DNA of 64,000 nt from Lentilactobacillus kefiri (GTDB taxonomy: Bacteria; Bacillota; Bacilli; Lactobacillales; Lactobacillaceae), in NCBI RefSeq assembly GCF_007989105.1, contig NZ_BJVK01000007.1, positions 29,906 to 93,905 on the forward strand, read 5' to 3'. Positions 24,994-35,000 of the stretch are shown here, piece by piece (the stretch's first letter is position 1; each line of letters starts with the position of its first letter). The notes under the pieces are model-generated. The model saw only the letters and a list, made by a program, of their open reading frames with translations. It ran no database searches and was not told where the DNA came from. The position numbers were made by a program, and so were the translations under genes.

Positions 24994-26847
24994 GTGAATA
25001 ATCGAATTAAGTTTTACCAATCAATCAAATTTAAGATAGCGCTGGTTTTTGCCCTTATTCTACTGGTAACACTGGAAATCGTCGGTGCGGTATTCGTGAG
25101 GCAGTTGGAACACCAAAATTTGGCAACCTTCAAGAACCAGATTCAGCTCCAGACTTATGTGACCAACTCCTTAACAACCCAATTGTCGAATTCCAATGAA
25201 ACTCAGGCTAATGGCCGAATCAAGACAATTTTAAATGACTCCGGCAGCGGCAATACTGCCCAAATTCAAGTCATTGATAACAAGGGAACCATCCGTGGAA
25301 CCAATCAAATCAATAACCAGGCCATTGTCGGCCAAAAAACCACTGATGATAACGTTAAAAATGCGATCTACAATGGCAAAAAGTTTGAAAAGACAACTTA
25401 TGATTCATCAACCGGCGCTCGTTACTATACGATGATTTCGCCGTTGATTAAGAGCTCCAATAATAATAGTACGGTCGTCGGTGTTGTATATACCCGGGCC
25501 AACCTTGATAGCGTGTACGATAGCATCAACAGCATTACGCTGATCTATCTGTTCGCCGCATCAATCGCTATTATATTGGGGTTATTAATCTCGATTGTGA
25601 TTTCTCGGGCAATTACCCGACCAATTGAAGAAATGAAGAAGCAAACCATCAGAATTGCCCGTGGGGACTATTCCGGCCAGGTTCACGTGTATGGGAACGA
25701 TGAGCTGGGTCAGCTTGCCAGTGCGGTTAACAACCTGTCTGTCAGGGTTGAAGAGTCCCATGAGTCCACCGAGTCTGAACGACGGCGACTGGATTCTGTG
25801 TTGGCCAACATGACCGATGGTGTTTTAGCGACCGATCGTCGTGGAAATGTCATTATCATTAACGAAACGGCTGCCAGCTTCCTGGACCTTGATGAAAATC
25901 AAGCTATGGGAAAATCAATTTTGGATGTTTTAGATATTCGAAAAGATTACAGTCTGCGTGATTTACTTGAAAAACCGGATGAACTGATTCTTGATTTTTC
26001 AAGTGAAGATCACAGTCTGGTACTGCACGCCCATTTCTCACTTATTCAGCGAGAATCCGGGTTTATTAGTGGCCTTGTCTGTGTGCTTCGTGATATCACC
26101 GAGCAGCAGCGAATCGACCAGGACCGTAAGCAATTCGTTTCCAATGTTTCTCATGAATTAAGAACACCGTTGACCAGTGTCCGTTCCTACATCGAAGCTT
26201 TATCAGACGGTGCCTGGAAGGATCCCAAGCTGGCACCCAAGTTCTTGAAAGTAACGCAGGATGAAACCGATCGGATGATCCGGATGATTAATGATCTGTT
26301 GACATTGTCACGAATGGATTCCGGTACTCAAAAGATGGAAGTGGAACTGGTTAATATCAATGAATTGTTCAATTACGTTTTGAACCGATTTGATATGATC
26401 CTCAAAAAAGAGGACCATCCTGAAAAGACCTACACGATCAAGCGTTACTTTACCAAACGAGACTTGTGGGTTGATCTTGATACCGACCGCTTCACGCAAG
26501 TGCTTGATAATTTAATGAACAACGCGATTAAATATTCGCCAGATGGCGGGGTCATTACCTGTCGGCTTTATGAGACCAGAAATAAAGTCATTTTAAGCGT
26601 CTCTGACCAAGGGTTGGGAATTCCACGTAAGGATATTCCCCATATCTTTGATCGGTTCTACCGAGTTGATAAGGCCCGTTCTCGTCAACAAGGCGGTAGT
26701 GGTTTAGGATTAGCGATCTCTAAAGAAACGGTTGAAGCACTGCACGGCCAAATTTGGGCTGAAAGTGTGGAAGGTAAAGGTTCAACGTTCTATATTGCTT
26801 TGCCATACGAACCGGTAGAAGAGGAGGACTTGTGGGATGAGGTTTAG
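24994..26847 (+). CDS. walK: Sensor histidine kinase WalK (YycG)
   Basis: Membrane kinase that phosphorylates WalR. The 617-residue protein has two membrane segments (about 13-33 and 183-205) bracketing an extracellular sensor domain. HAMP (about 206-255), PAS (about 270-370), HisKA with SNVSHELRTPLTSVRSY (about 385) and HATPase_c with N-box NNAIKYSP and G-boxes follow. The start is GTG at 24994 after AAGGGGT. Its end overlaps walH by 11 bases. Confidence 0.98.
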   Translation: MNNRIKFYQSIKFKIALVFALILLVTLEIVGAVFVRQLEHQNLATFKNQIQLQTYVTNSLTTQLSNSNETQANGRIKTILNDSGSGNTAQIQVIDNKGTIRGTNQINNQAIVGQKTTDDNVKNAIYNGKKFEKTTYDSSTGARYYTMISPLIKSSNNNSTVVGVVYTRANLDSVYDSINSITLIYLFAASIAIILGLLISIVISRAITRPIEEMKKQTIRIARGDYSGQVHVYGNDELGQLASAVNNLSVRVEESHESTESERRRLDSVLANMTDGVLATDRRGNVIIINETAASFLDLDENQAMGKSILDVLDIRKDYSLRDLLEKPDELILDFSSEDHSLVLHAHFSLIQRESGFISGLVCVLRDITEQQRIDQDRKQFVSNVSHELRTPLTSVRSYIEALSDGAWKDPKLAPKFLKVTQDETDRMIRMINDLLTLSRMDSGTQKMEVELVNINELFNYVLNRFDMILKKEDHPEKTYTIKRYFTKRDLWVDLDTDRFTQVLDNLMNNAIKYSPDGGVITCRLYETRNKVILSVSDQGLGIPRKDIPHIFDRFYRVDKARSRQQGGSGLGLAISKETVEALHGQIWAESVEGKGSTFYIALPYEPVEEEDLWDEV

Positions 26848-28138
26848 TAAATACTTAATACCACTCGCACTCACCATTGCGGTGGTTGTCAGTCTGACTT
26901 TATCGGTTGTGTTATGGACCAACCCGGCCAATTACCGGAACAATAAGCAGCAAACTGCCCAAAGTCCTCAAACGCAACAGATGATCAAGCCAAAACGGTA
27001 CGTTTATACCCCCGTTCAGGCGCTTCATACCAATGCGGATGGAACTCAGCAGATCATGGTTAACAAATTAGTCAACACGGTTACTGAAGTTAAAAAGACC
27101 ATGCATAACTATCAGAATCCAAAAATAAAAACCTTAAGTAAAAACTCCAAGGTCGATTATTTCCGGATTGCCAACCAGACGGATTCAATTATGCTGAACT
27201 ATTCGGATACCGTTTCAATGCGGGTAGTTAACTACATTGTTAAAAATCATTTCAGAAAATTTCCAAATTATAAAATCAATCGAATTATTTTACCAACTAA
27301 TAATTCCACTAAGCTATATCTTTTGTATGATAAAAACTTTACGGTTTATGAAGTTGACGTTAAAAAGCGCAGCTTAAAACCGCTGAAGAAAGTTTTGAAG
27401 ATGGATATGCGGACTCAACCGGCAAGCTTCAAACTGCTTAACAACAAACCGGCTGTTTATGTTACCACATCGGTGGAAATGCAGCCATATAAATATCTAA
27501 TCGACCGTCAGTCCGATGATTATTATGTCAGTCGACTTCTGAACACTCAGGATTCAACCAACGTTAACGTTAAGCGTCGAAGGAATATGACTATCTATGG
27601 TGATCAAAGTTCCCTCCAGCTCATGTTCAATTCCCGTAACCGGATGGGAGAATTCTCTGATTTCCGTCCCAATCATAACCGGAAAAACCTAACGTCTGCA
27701 ATTCAGGATTCTTATAAGAATGTGACTAAGCTCGGTCTGCCAATGGATAACGTGCGATTCTTCAGTTACGATCCAAATACCCGTGCGATTATGTATCGAA
27801 CCTACGTCGAAGGATTCCCAGTATTTAGAACGAGTGGGTTTGGGACAGTTTCAACCAGAACCCTTAACTCCAGTGCTCAGCGGACCATCTTTTCGTTGGA
27901 CAACCTTGAAGTACCTCTTCCAAGCAACAAGGGTTACGTTTCTCTGCCTTCAACTGAAACCATGTTGAAGCGCTTGAAGGACCATGGCTACAATATGAAG
28001 GACCTGCAAAAGGTCCGCTTGGGTTACACTTGGAAGAAAGATACAACTTCGCCATTGCTGATTGATCTGAATCCGGATTGGTACATTTATTACCACAAGC
28101 AATGGCGCAGCTACACTTCACTTATGAATCAATATTAG
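26837..28138 (+). CDS. walH: WalH (YycH), regulator of WalK
   Basis: A 433-residue protein with one N-terminal membrane anchor (YLIPLALTIAVVVSLTLSVVLW) and a large outside domain that, with WalI, controls WalK. Its start lies inside the walK 3' end and it is followed directly by walI. Assignment rests on operon position and overall pattern; YycH is weakly conserved. Confidence 0.9.
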   Translation: MRFSKYLIPLALTIAVVVSLTLSVVLWTNPANYRNNKQQTAQSPQTQQMIKPKRYVYTPVQALHTNADGTQQIMVNKLVNTVTEVKKTMHNYQNPKIKTLSKNSKVDYFRIANQTDSIMLNYSDTVSMRVVNYIVKNHFRKFPNYKINRIILPTNNSTKLYLLYDKNFTVYEVDVKKRSLKPLKKVLKMDMRTQPASFKLLNNKPAVYVTTSVEMQPYKYLIDRQSDDYYVSRLLNTQDSTNVNVKRRRNMTIYGDQSSLQLMFNSRNRMGEFSDFRPNHNRKNLTSAIQDSYKNVTKLGLPMDNVRFFSYDPNTRAIMYRTYVEGFPVFRTSGFGTVSTRTLNSSAQRTIFSLDNLEVPLPSNKGYVSLPSTETMLKRLKDHGYNMKDLQKVRLGYTWKKDTTSPLLIDLNPDWYIYYHKQWRSYTSLMNQY

Positions 28139-28154
28139 GAAAGGAGGGAGCCTG

Positions 28155-28985
28155 GTGAACTTTCGAAGAATTGAGATCATCTTTTTGGTGACCTTTATCG
28201 CAATTGATATTTTTCTGTTTGGGATGTTTAGAAAGAACATGGATATGCAGGCCGACAACGTTTCACAAGGTGGTTCAGATTCTGTTATCATCAAGGAAAT
28301 GCGAAACGACCAAATCAAAGTTGGCAATTTATCTCGGAAAAATGAAACAGCTTTTTATATTTCCGGTGAGCAAAGCGATGTTTTGCGTAACCAGATGGGT
28401 CAATTAGCCAACCAGACTCCCCAATTTGTGGGTCATGAGTTGGAAAGTGAACTTAAGCAGCCGATTTCTGTTAACAAGACCAATCCCCAGAAATCAATTA
28501 ACAAGCTATTAACTGATTCAACGTTTGTTTTGTTCGGTGATCAGTACGTTTACAGCAAAGACCTTTCAACCAGCCGCAATATCGTATACAATCAAAAGGC
28601 ACTGGGAAGTTCCATTTATTCCTCAGAAGCCCAAATTAGATTTACTTTAAATTCCAATCATCAGATTGTTAGTTACACCCAGTCTTATCTGCAGGGAATT
28701 AAGAGTCTCCGTGAAAGTTCAGAAACGATTTCGGAAACTCGGGCGCTCATTTGGCTGTATCAATATAATGAAATACCAAATAACACCACGGTTGCCTGGA
28801 CCAGTCTTGGGTATACGAAACTATTGTCAATTGATGGCGATCGGGTCTTTATCCCAACTTGGATCATTGCAATCAGACCGCAAAACTCAACTCAGGTTCA
28901 GCTGAAACGGATCAATGCATTTACCGGTGGGATCATTAAAGAGACCGATGAGAATTTGAAGAACAATCCTTCGTCAATGAATTAA
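28155..28985 (+). CDS. walI: WalI (YycI), regulator of WalK
   Basis: A 276-residue protein with an N-terminal anchor (IEIIFLVTFIAIDIFLFGMF) and an outside domain of the YycI fold, forming a complex with WalH and WalK. The start is GTG at 28155, 7 bases after AAGGAGG. Confidence 0.92.
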   Translation: MNFRRIEIIFLVTFIAIDIFLFGMFRKNMDMQADNVSQGGSDSVIIKEMRNDQIKVGNLSRKNETAFYISGEQSDVLRNQMGQLANQTPQFVGHELESELKQPISVNKTNPQKSINKLLTDSTFVLFGDQYVYSKDLSTSRNIVYNQKALGSSIYSSEAQIRFTLNSNHQIVSYTQSYLQGIKSLRESSETISETRALIWLYQYNEIPNNTTVAWTSLGYTKLLSIDGDRVFIPTWIIAIRPQNSTQVQLKRINAFTGGIIKETDENLKNNPSSMN

Positions 28986-29005
28986 AGTTAGGAAGAAGAA
29001 CCAGT

Positions 29006-29809
29006 ATGAATAATGATGACATGAAAATCAGTATCCTTGCCAGCGGAAGCGGCGGCAACGTCAGTTACATCGAAACACCGGATCACAAGATTCTTTGCGA
29101 TGCCGGGCTTTCCGGTAAGAAAATTGAAGCCTTGATGAAGTCAATTGGCCGTGATTTAAGCGATGTCGATTCCCTCTTTGTCACCCATGAACATTCCGAT
29201 CATCGGCTCAGTGCCGGTGTTTTAGCCCGAAAATACGGTATTCAGGTATACGCCAATGAAGGCACTTGGAATGCGATGGCGCCACGAATCGGAAAGGTTT
29301 CCGACGATCAAAAAAATATTATGCCGCCGGATAGTGTCATGGATATGGGCGATATTGATGTTGAGAGCTTTTCGGTTTCACATGATGCCGCTGAGCCGCA
29401 ATTCTATGTCTTTCACCATAACAACAAATCCTTCGTTATCCTAACTGATACCGGCTACGTTTCCGACCGAATGGAAGGCGTCATCAAGGATGCCGATGGT
29501 TATTTGTTGGAATGTAATCACGATATTGAAATGTTGGAGAACGGTGACTATCCGTGGATGACCAAGAAGCGGATTCTGAGTGATCAGGGACATTTGTCCA
29601 ACGAGGATGGTGCAAACGCAATGCTCGATGTGATTGGGCACCGAACCAAGAAAGTCTTCCTGGGACACCGAAGCCTTCATAACAACATGAAGACCCTGGC
29701 ACATCTAACGGTTGCTTCCATTTTGGAGGATCACGATATGGGTGTCGGCGAAGACTTCAAGCTGTATGACACCTCTCAGGACCACGCCTCGCCTTTAATG
29801 ATTATTTAA
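29006..29809 (+). CDS. walJ: WalJ (YycJ), metallo-beta-lactamase-fold hydrolase
   Basis: A 267-residue MBL-fold protein, reported in other Firmicutes as a 5'-3' exonuclease linked to mismatch repair. The metal site is THEHSDHRLSAG; further ligands are in FVILTDTGYVSD and LGHRSLHNN. The ATG at 29006 is used; a second ATG (29021) begins the conserved MKISILASGSGGN and is an alternative start. Confidence 0.93.
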   Translation: MNNDDMKISILASGSGGNVSYIETPDHKILCDAGLSGKKIEALMKSIGRDLSDVDSLFVTHEHSDHRLSAGVLARKYGIQVYANEGTWNAMAPRIGKVSDDQKNIMPPDSVMDMGDIDVESFSVSHDAAEPQFYVFHHNNKSFVILTDTGYVSDRMEGVIKDADGYLLECNHDIEMLENGDYPWMTKKRILSDQGHLSNEDGANAMLDVIGHRTKKVFLGHRSLHNNMKTLAHLTVASILEDHDMGVGEDFKLYDTSQDHASPLMII

Positions 29810-29901
29810 AGAGTCTTTAGATAATTCTAAACTTTTAAACACACTCTCGTCATAAAAAAAGGTTATTATAAGTAATATAAAACAATAGGGAGGCACACTA
29901 A

Positions 29902-31161
29902 TTGGCACAAAATAATGGTTTTGGAAAATTCATTGCGACTGCCGTTATCGCCGGCGCGCTCGGCGGTGGAATTACTTACGGCGGTGTTTCATATTTTAAT
30001 AACAATAATAATGGAACAGGAACAGAGCTGGTCTCTGGTACGAACAAGAATGGCAACACCAAGGTCAGCAATGTGAAAGTGAACCTCAATACCCAAGCAG
30101 AAAAGGCGTTCAATGCGACTAAGAGCACTGTCGTTTCTGTGATTAATTTACAAAAACAAAGTTCAAGTGATGATACATTATCCGGAATTTTGGGTCAGAT
30201 TCAAGGCGGTTCTTCAAGTAAAAAGAAGAGCAGTGGTGAACTTGAAGCTTCCAGTGAAGGATCCGGTGTGATTTACAAGAAGAGCGGCAATACTGCTTAC
30301 ATCGTTACTAATAACCACGTGGTTGCCGGTGCCAATGCTTTGGAGATCATCCTAAGTGACGGTTCCAAGGTTTCCGCTTCGGTTGTTGGTAAAGATGCCG
30401 TGAGTGACTTGGCCGTTATCAAGATTAACTCTGATAAGGTTAAGAAAGTTGCGACATTTGGCGATTCGGACAACATTAAAGTTGCCGAACCAGTTCTTGC
30501 CATTGGTTCACCACTTGGTTCTCAGTACGCAACATCAGTCACTCAAGGAATTATTTCCGCTAAGAAACGGGAAGTTCCGCAAACCTCTGAAAGTGGTGCC
30601 CAAATTGGTAACGCAACGGTTATTCAGACCGATGCAGCTATTAACCCTGGTAATTCAGGTGGTCCATTGATTAACTTCGCCGGCCAGGTTGTCGGAATCA
30701 ACTCAATGAAGTTGGCATCTGATCAACAAGGAACCAGCGTTGAAGGAATGGGCTTTGCTATTCCAAGTAATGAAGTGGTTATGATTATTAACCAGTTGAT
30801 TAAGAACGGTCAAGTTATCCGTCCAGCATTAGGAATCGGCTACACTGATTTGTCTAATATTTCCGAACAGCAGCAACGCTCAATTTTGAAGCTGCCTAAG
30901 AGTGTCACTCAAGGGGCCGTTGTCCTTAACGTCAACTCAAATTCACCTGCTAAGCGGGCTGGATTGGCTAAATACGATGTTATTACCAAGTTGGATGGCA
31001 CGAAGATTACTCAACAGAGTCAATTACGTGATATCCTCTATAAGCACAAGATCGGTGATAAGATTTCGGTTACTTACTACCACAAAGGTGATAAGAAGAC
31101 CAGCACAATTACTTTGAACGAAAAAGCAACCAGTAAAGTATTAAGTGAAGCAACTAAATAA
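29902..31161 (+). CDS. htrA: HtrA/DegP-type serine protease
   Basis: Membrane-anchored quality-control protease outside the cell. The 419-residue protein has one N-terminal membrane segment. The trypsin-like domain has the triad His in VTNNHVVAG (about 134), Asp in SDLAVIKI and Ser in NPGNSGGPL (about 252). One PDZ domain follows (about 310-410). The start is TTG at 29902 after GGGAGG. Last gene of the wal block, with a terminator downstream. Confidence 0.97.
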   Translation: MAQNNGFGKFIATAVIAGALGGGITYGGVSYFNNNNNGTGTELVSGTNKNGNTKVSNVKVNLNTQAEKAFNATKSTVVSVINLQKQSSSDDTLSGILGQIQGGSSSKKKSSGELEASSEGSGVIYKKSGNTAYIVTNNHVVAGANALEIILSDGSKVSASVVGKDAVSDLAVIKINSDKVKKVATFGDSDNIKVAEPVLAIGSPLGSQYATSVTQGIISAKKREVPQTSESGAQIGNATVIQTDAAINPGNSGGPLINFAGQVVGINSMKLASDQQGTSVEGMGFAIPSNEVVMIINQLIKNGQVIRPALGIGYTDLSNISEQQQRSILKLPKSVTQGAVVLNVNSNSPAKRAGLAKYDVITKLDGTKITQQSQLRDILYKHKIGDKISVTYYHKGDKKTSTITLNEKATSKVLSEATK

Positions 31162-31175
31162 AATAGAGATGTTTG

Positions 31176-31215
31176 ATAACCCTCGTTCGTCAGTTGATGA
31201 ATGAGGGTTATTTTT
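31176..31215 (+). terminator. Terminator after htrA
   Basis: ATAACCCTC pairs with GAGGGTTAT, followed by T5. Confidence 0.85.
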
Positions 31216-31344
31216 ATGGAAAATAGTTTGGGCGGTTTTACTTACTTAACACAAGTGTAATACTTAATATGCGTGTAATATTAATTAATGACCTTATGAG
31301 ATACAATTAAGGTGTATCAAAAATATGCAAAAGGGGAAATGCAC

Positions 31345-33518
31345 ATGAGAATTCATATTAAGCAGTCGGTAATCATCTCTCTTGCCGCTTTTGGTTTGCT
31401 TGCAGCTGTTGGGGCTACAAATGCTCAAAATGCCAGTGCCAAATCAAGAGTGAGAGTCACTTCCAACGTGAAGTTAAGGACTGATGGTTCAACGAGAAAC
31501 GTTGCGTTCACGGGGAAAGCAGGCTTGTACACCAAAGCTTCTTCACTGAAGAGCGCTAAGAAGGTTGCTACAACGATTACTTTGAAAGATCTTGCACGAT
31601 CTAAAAAATCAACCAAGAACGTTCGAGCATATCGAGTTGCAAGAACCAATAAAGGTAAAGTCTATTACAAGGTTGTCACCTTTGATGGTCATTATCGTGG
31701 CTGGATTTATGGCGGCCGAAGCAAGGCTGTCTTTGCCGGTGGTTTGAAATCTTATCAAACTTTCCAGCAAGGTTCTCTTACGAATGATATGTCCAACAAT
31801 ACATTCCAGTTTGCAAATCCGGGAACTGCTAATGACAACCAGACGGTTACATACAAGCAACCAGCTTGGACGCAATATAAGATTGGTCGTCAGGTAACTG
31901 ATTCAACACCTTACGCAACCGTTAATTATAAGATTGATCAAGCGGGAACCAGAACTCGCGAAGGTGACCAATGGGTTCACATTTACGCTACAAATGGTAA
32001 CTCAGGTGCCGATGGCTGGATTCTATATTCCGGCTTAAAGACCGCCTCAAATAACTCACCAATCGCTGATAACGCCATCCGAATTAACTTGGTTGATTCA
32101 GCAACCGGTTCATCAATTACATCAGTTGATTACGCCAAGAGTGGTGCCACTAAGGGTGCGACTGTTGGTTCAAACGTCAACGGTGCTTGGAAACTGGATT
32201 CAAACGATTCAAGCGCAATTCAATCACAAATTTCAGCTGCCCTTTCACCATTAGGCTACACTGGATTTACGTTAACTCCTGGCCAAATTGCCGCAATTGC
32301 TCAAGGGACATTTGGTTCAAGCGTGACAATTTCAGTTGTAAAGCCAACAATCAACAAGGCCGTTCGAATCGTTTTGACTGATCCAAATGGAAATGTCATC
32401 AATTCGATTGATTACACAAATGCCAATGCGGTAAATGGTAATCAGTTGGAACCTTAAACGGATCAACTTGGACATTAGCTGCTGCCGACGCAACTGCTAT
32501 TCAAACCAAATTGGTCGATGCATTGAAGGGAACCGGTTATGAATTAAGTGCCAACAACACTTTGACCACTGAACAACAAGCGTTGATTGCTCAAACAACA
32601 TTCGGTAACCAAGTTTCCATTAAGACGGTTGCTGTAAATCCAATTACGGATAATGAAGTTCAGTTATCATTTGTGGATCCTGATGGTAAGGCAGTTGGTC
32701 CACTTAAATTAACTAAGGGAACTAATGATAAGACTGCTTTGGATACCATTAAGGCTGCGGTAAAGGATGATCCGACATCATCAAATTCAGCTACTGTTCA
32801 AAAAGCTTATACAGAATTATTAACTGCTGCCGGTATTAAAGGCTACACAGTTGCTGGTCTCAGCGACACACAGACAAAGGCTAATTTAAATGCTATCAAA
32901 GGTGCTACTTATGGTAAGGATGTTAAGTTGACTGTTGCTAAGATTCCTGTGAAAGCTTTGGCTTCGAGCTTTACTTTCTTCCAGCATCTTAGTGGTTGGG
33001 TAACAAAAGATGTCCCAGTTAATTATTTTGAAAGCTCAAATGGTCAACGAAACTCAGATACAAACTTTGCTAAAGCATTGGCTGCTGATTCAAATTTGAA
33101 TGGGTATGCCGGTAATACAGTTTCAGTTACTAGCTTTAACACTGCACTTAAGGACCAACATTTGGATACCATTTACTATGCTGCAAAAAATGATGGCTTT
33201 TTGGGTGCTGCCAAAACTCATTTAGCAGCAAGTGATTTTGGTGGATCGACTGATTCTATTTTTGCTCCTGCAATGGCAGGAACAACAATTTATATCTATA
33301 AGATTACCATCACTGCTAAGGCAAACGATAATACCGTTGCACTTGATAACGGGCAGAATATTGATACACCATTGTTTGACAAGAATGGCAATGTTACTAT
33401 CGGAACAACTCCTGTAAAAGTAGGATTGAAATACACCCAAGATGGTGATGACAAGAAAGTTACTCTTGATAGTACGAATTTCAAAGCACAATCACTTGCT
33501 GAACTCTACAATAAATAA
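31345..33518 (+). pseudogene. S-layer-like secreted protein, interrupted by a 1-base frameshift
   Basis: The first reading frame (ATG 31345 after AAAGGGGA) encodes a signal peptide ending about NASA-KS. An N-terminal domain follows whose pattern LYTKASSLKSAKKVATTITL, LARSKKS, VYYKVVTFDGHYRGWIYGG matches the cell-wall-binding part of L. brevis-type S-layer proteins. Then come about 70-residue repeats ending ...TFGSSVTISVV. At 32448-32449 the frame is lost after NGNQL and stops at 32457. Adding one G there restores NQLGTLNGSTWTLAAADATA and joins the second frame, which runs to 33518 with two more repeats and a unique C-terminal domain. No anchor motif (LPXTG) is seen. Confidence 0.8.
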
Positions 33519-33544
33519 TTGATACTTGTTTGACTAACACATTT

Positions 33545-33585
33545 AAGGACTTCCATTCTAATGATTAGGAATAGAAGTCCTTTTT
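33545..33585 (+). terminator. Terminator after the S-layer-like gene
   Basis: AAGGACTTC pairs with GAAGTCCTT across a 20-base loop, followed by T5. Confidence 0.8.
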
Positions 33586-33601
33586 GCTGTAAAATCTTTT
33601 A

Positions 33602-33748
33602 TCAGCTTTCCGTAGATCGTTCAACTGGAATGCACAATATAACCCCCTCCTGCGTCTGGAACACGTTATATTCCTCGTGCTGGGGATTTATATCGGCGGG
33701 GAGTGGTAACGTCACTGAGCCGTTTTTATTGATTAATTTGACTAACAT
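33602..33748 (-). CDS. Small AbrB/MazE-like antitoxin candidate (orphan)
   Basis: A 48-residue product beginning MLVKLINKNGSVTLPLPADI, with GVILCIPVE near its end. The N-terminal strand-loop-strand (KNGSVTLPLPADI...YNVFQTQEGVILCIPV) looks like the swapped-hairpin DNA-binding fold of AbrB/MazE/PemI antitoxins. TTGGAGATG gives a ribosome site 9 bases before the ATG. It is short: PemI-type antitoxins have an extra toxin-binding tail, and no toxin gene follows. It could be a remnant of a toxin-antitoxin pair or a stand-alone regulator. Confidence 0.5.
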   Translation of the reverse strand: MLVKLINKNGSVTLPLPADINPQHEEYNVFQTQEGVILCIPVERSTES

Positions 33749-33949
33749 TTGCTTCATCTCCAATCTTTTGGGACAGATTTGTTCGGATTATGCGATTAAT
33801 ATCTGCGAAAACCTGTTCGATTTCTCCGCAAACATTGGATTTTCGAACAAATTACGAACGGCTTTATGAAATAGCTTGAACTTGTACCGTACACGTTATA
33901 TAAATACGAACAACCAGCCGAGTTTCATTCAAAAGATTCATAGGATGTA

Positions 33950-34290
33950 AAAATTCGATAAACTATCCACATTTTGTCTGTGGATAACTCTGTGGACAAT
34001 CCACAGGGTTCTGTCATCCATTGGTAGAATAACGTTGAATAGTTATCCCCCGAATGGGCAAAGTTATCCACAGAAATTGTGGATAACTTTTTTTGGCCTA
34101 AAAAAGGGGTTTGTTCGTCGCAACAAAGACTGATATAATAGGGTTTGCGGTGATAGATTGCGAACACACGTTGTCCACAGTTTTGTGGATAACATTTTTG
34201 GCTCTTGACATTTTTTAAAATAATGCGGGTCCCAAAAAAATTAGTTATGTGCATAAACCTGTGGATAACTCTGTGGACAACTTGTTTATA
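33950..34290. other. DnaA-box cluster upstream of rlmH
   Basis: Perfect DnaA boxes (TTATCCACA or complement) are at 33979-33987, 34064-34072, 34078-34086, 34184-34192 and 34260-34268. One-mismatch boxes are at 33963-33971, 33991-33999, 34171-34179 and 34272-34280. No AT-rich unwinding tract with trios follows, so this is more likely a DnaA-titrating or regulatory cluster than an origin. DnaA-box clusters near yydA (rlmH) are known in B. subtilis. The preceding 33749-33949 has no gene; it contains several GTTCG/CGAAC motifs. Confidence 0.85.
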
Positions 34291-34339
34291 AACCCTGTTT
34301 TTTACACAGGATCATTCACCATTTGGAGGAAATGACATA

Positions 34340-34819
34340 TTGAATATCAAATTAGTGGTTGTTGGCAAACTCAAAGAAAAGTATTTTAAGCAGGGGATTG
34401 CGGAATACGCAAAGCGGTTATCGCGTTTCTGTAAATTTCGGATTGTGGAAGTTCCCGATGAAAAAGCCCCTGAATCTCTCAGCCAGGCAGAGATGGATGA
34501 GGTGATGGATAAAGAAGGTGCCCGAATTTTGGACAAAATCAAAGACCGCGAGTACGTATATGCACTTGCGATCCTTGGTAAGGAGCGATCTTCAGAAGAG
34601 TTCGCAAAGGAGATTGCCGATTTGACCACGTACGGTCATTCCGATATCACCTTTGTCATCGGAGGTTCGCTCGGGTTATCGAAGCACGTTCTCGATCGTG
34701 CGGATACCCAGATTTCATTTGGCCGATTTACATTGCCCCATCAATTGATGCGATTGGTGCTGTCAGAGCAGATATACCGGGCTTTTATGATTAATGAAGG
34801 TAGCCCGTATCATAAATAA
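34340..34819 (+). CDS. rlmH: 23S rRNA (pseudouridine1915-N3)-methyltransferase RlmH
   Basis: SPOUT-class methyltransferase that modifies pseudouridine 1915 of 23S rRNA. The 159-residue protein starts [16 protein letters not shown]. The SAM-binding knot is [17 protein letters not shown] followed by [24 protein letters not shown]. The start is TTG at 34340 after GGAGG. It follows the wal/htrA block as in other Firmicutes, but with accessory genes inserted between. Confidence 0.97.
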   Translation: MNIKLVVVGKLKEKYFKQGIAEYAKRLSRFCKFRIVEVPDEKAPESLSQAEMDEVMDKEGARILDKIKDREYVYALAILGKERSSEEFAKEIADLTTYGHSDITFVIGGSLGLSKHVLDRADTQISFGRFTLPHQLMRLVLSEQIYRAFMINEGSPYHK

Positions 34820-34825
34820 ACGTCG

Positions 34826-34862
34826 AGATGTATCCTTTACCAGAAGGGATGCATCTTTTTTT
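34826..34862 (+). terminator. Terminator after rlmH
   Basis: AGATGTATCC pairs with GGATGCATCT, followed by T7. A single DnaA box (34878-34886) lies just beyond. Confidence 0.85.
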
Positions 34863-35000
34863 ATTGACTGTTTTCGGTTATCCACAGACCGTTGTTAAAA
34901 TGCAAACTCCAAAATAGACGTTGCAATTCTTTCTTAGATATACTAATCATCACAATTGTTAGAAGGAATTCATGCAGACAAATGATTTGGAGGGAAATAG

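Noticed and set aside
31345..33518. Programmed ribosomal frameshift in the S-layer-like gene
   Set aside because: No slippery heptamer or strong downstream structure is evident at 32448; a one-base loss explains the data more simply.
33950..34290. Second replication origin upstream of rlmH
   Set aside because: DnaA boxes are dense but there is no trio motif plus AT-rich unwinding tract, and a complete oriC already flanks dnaA.
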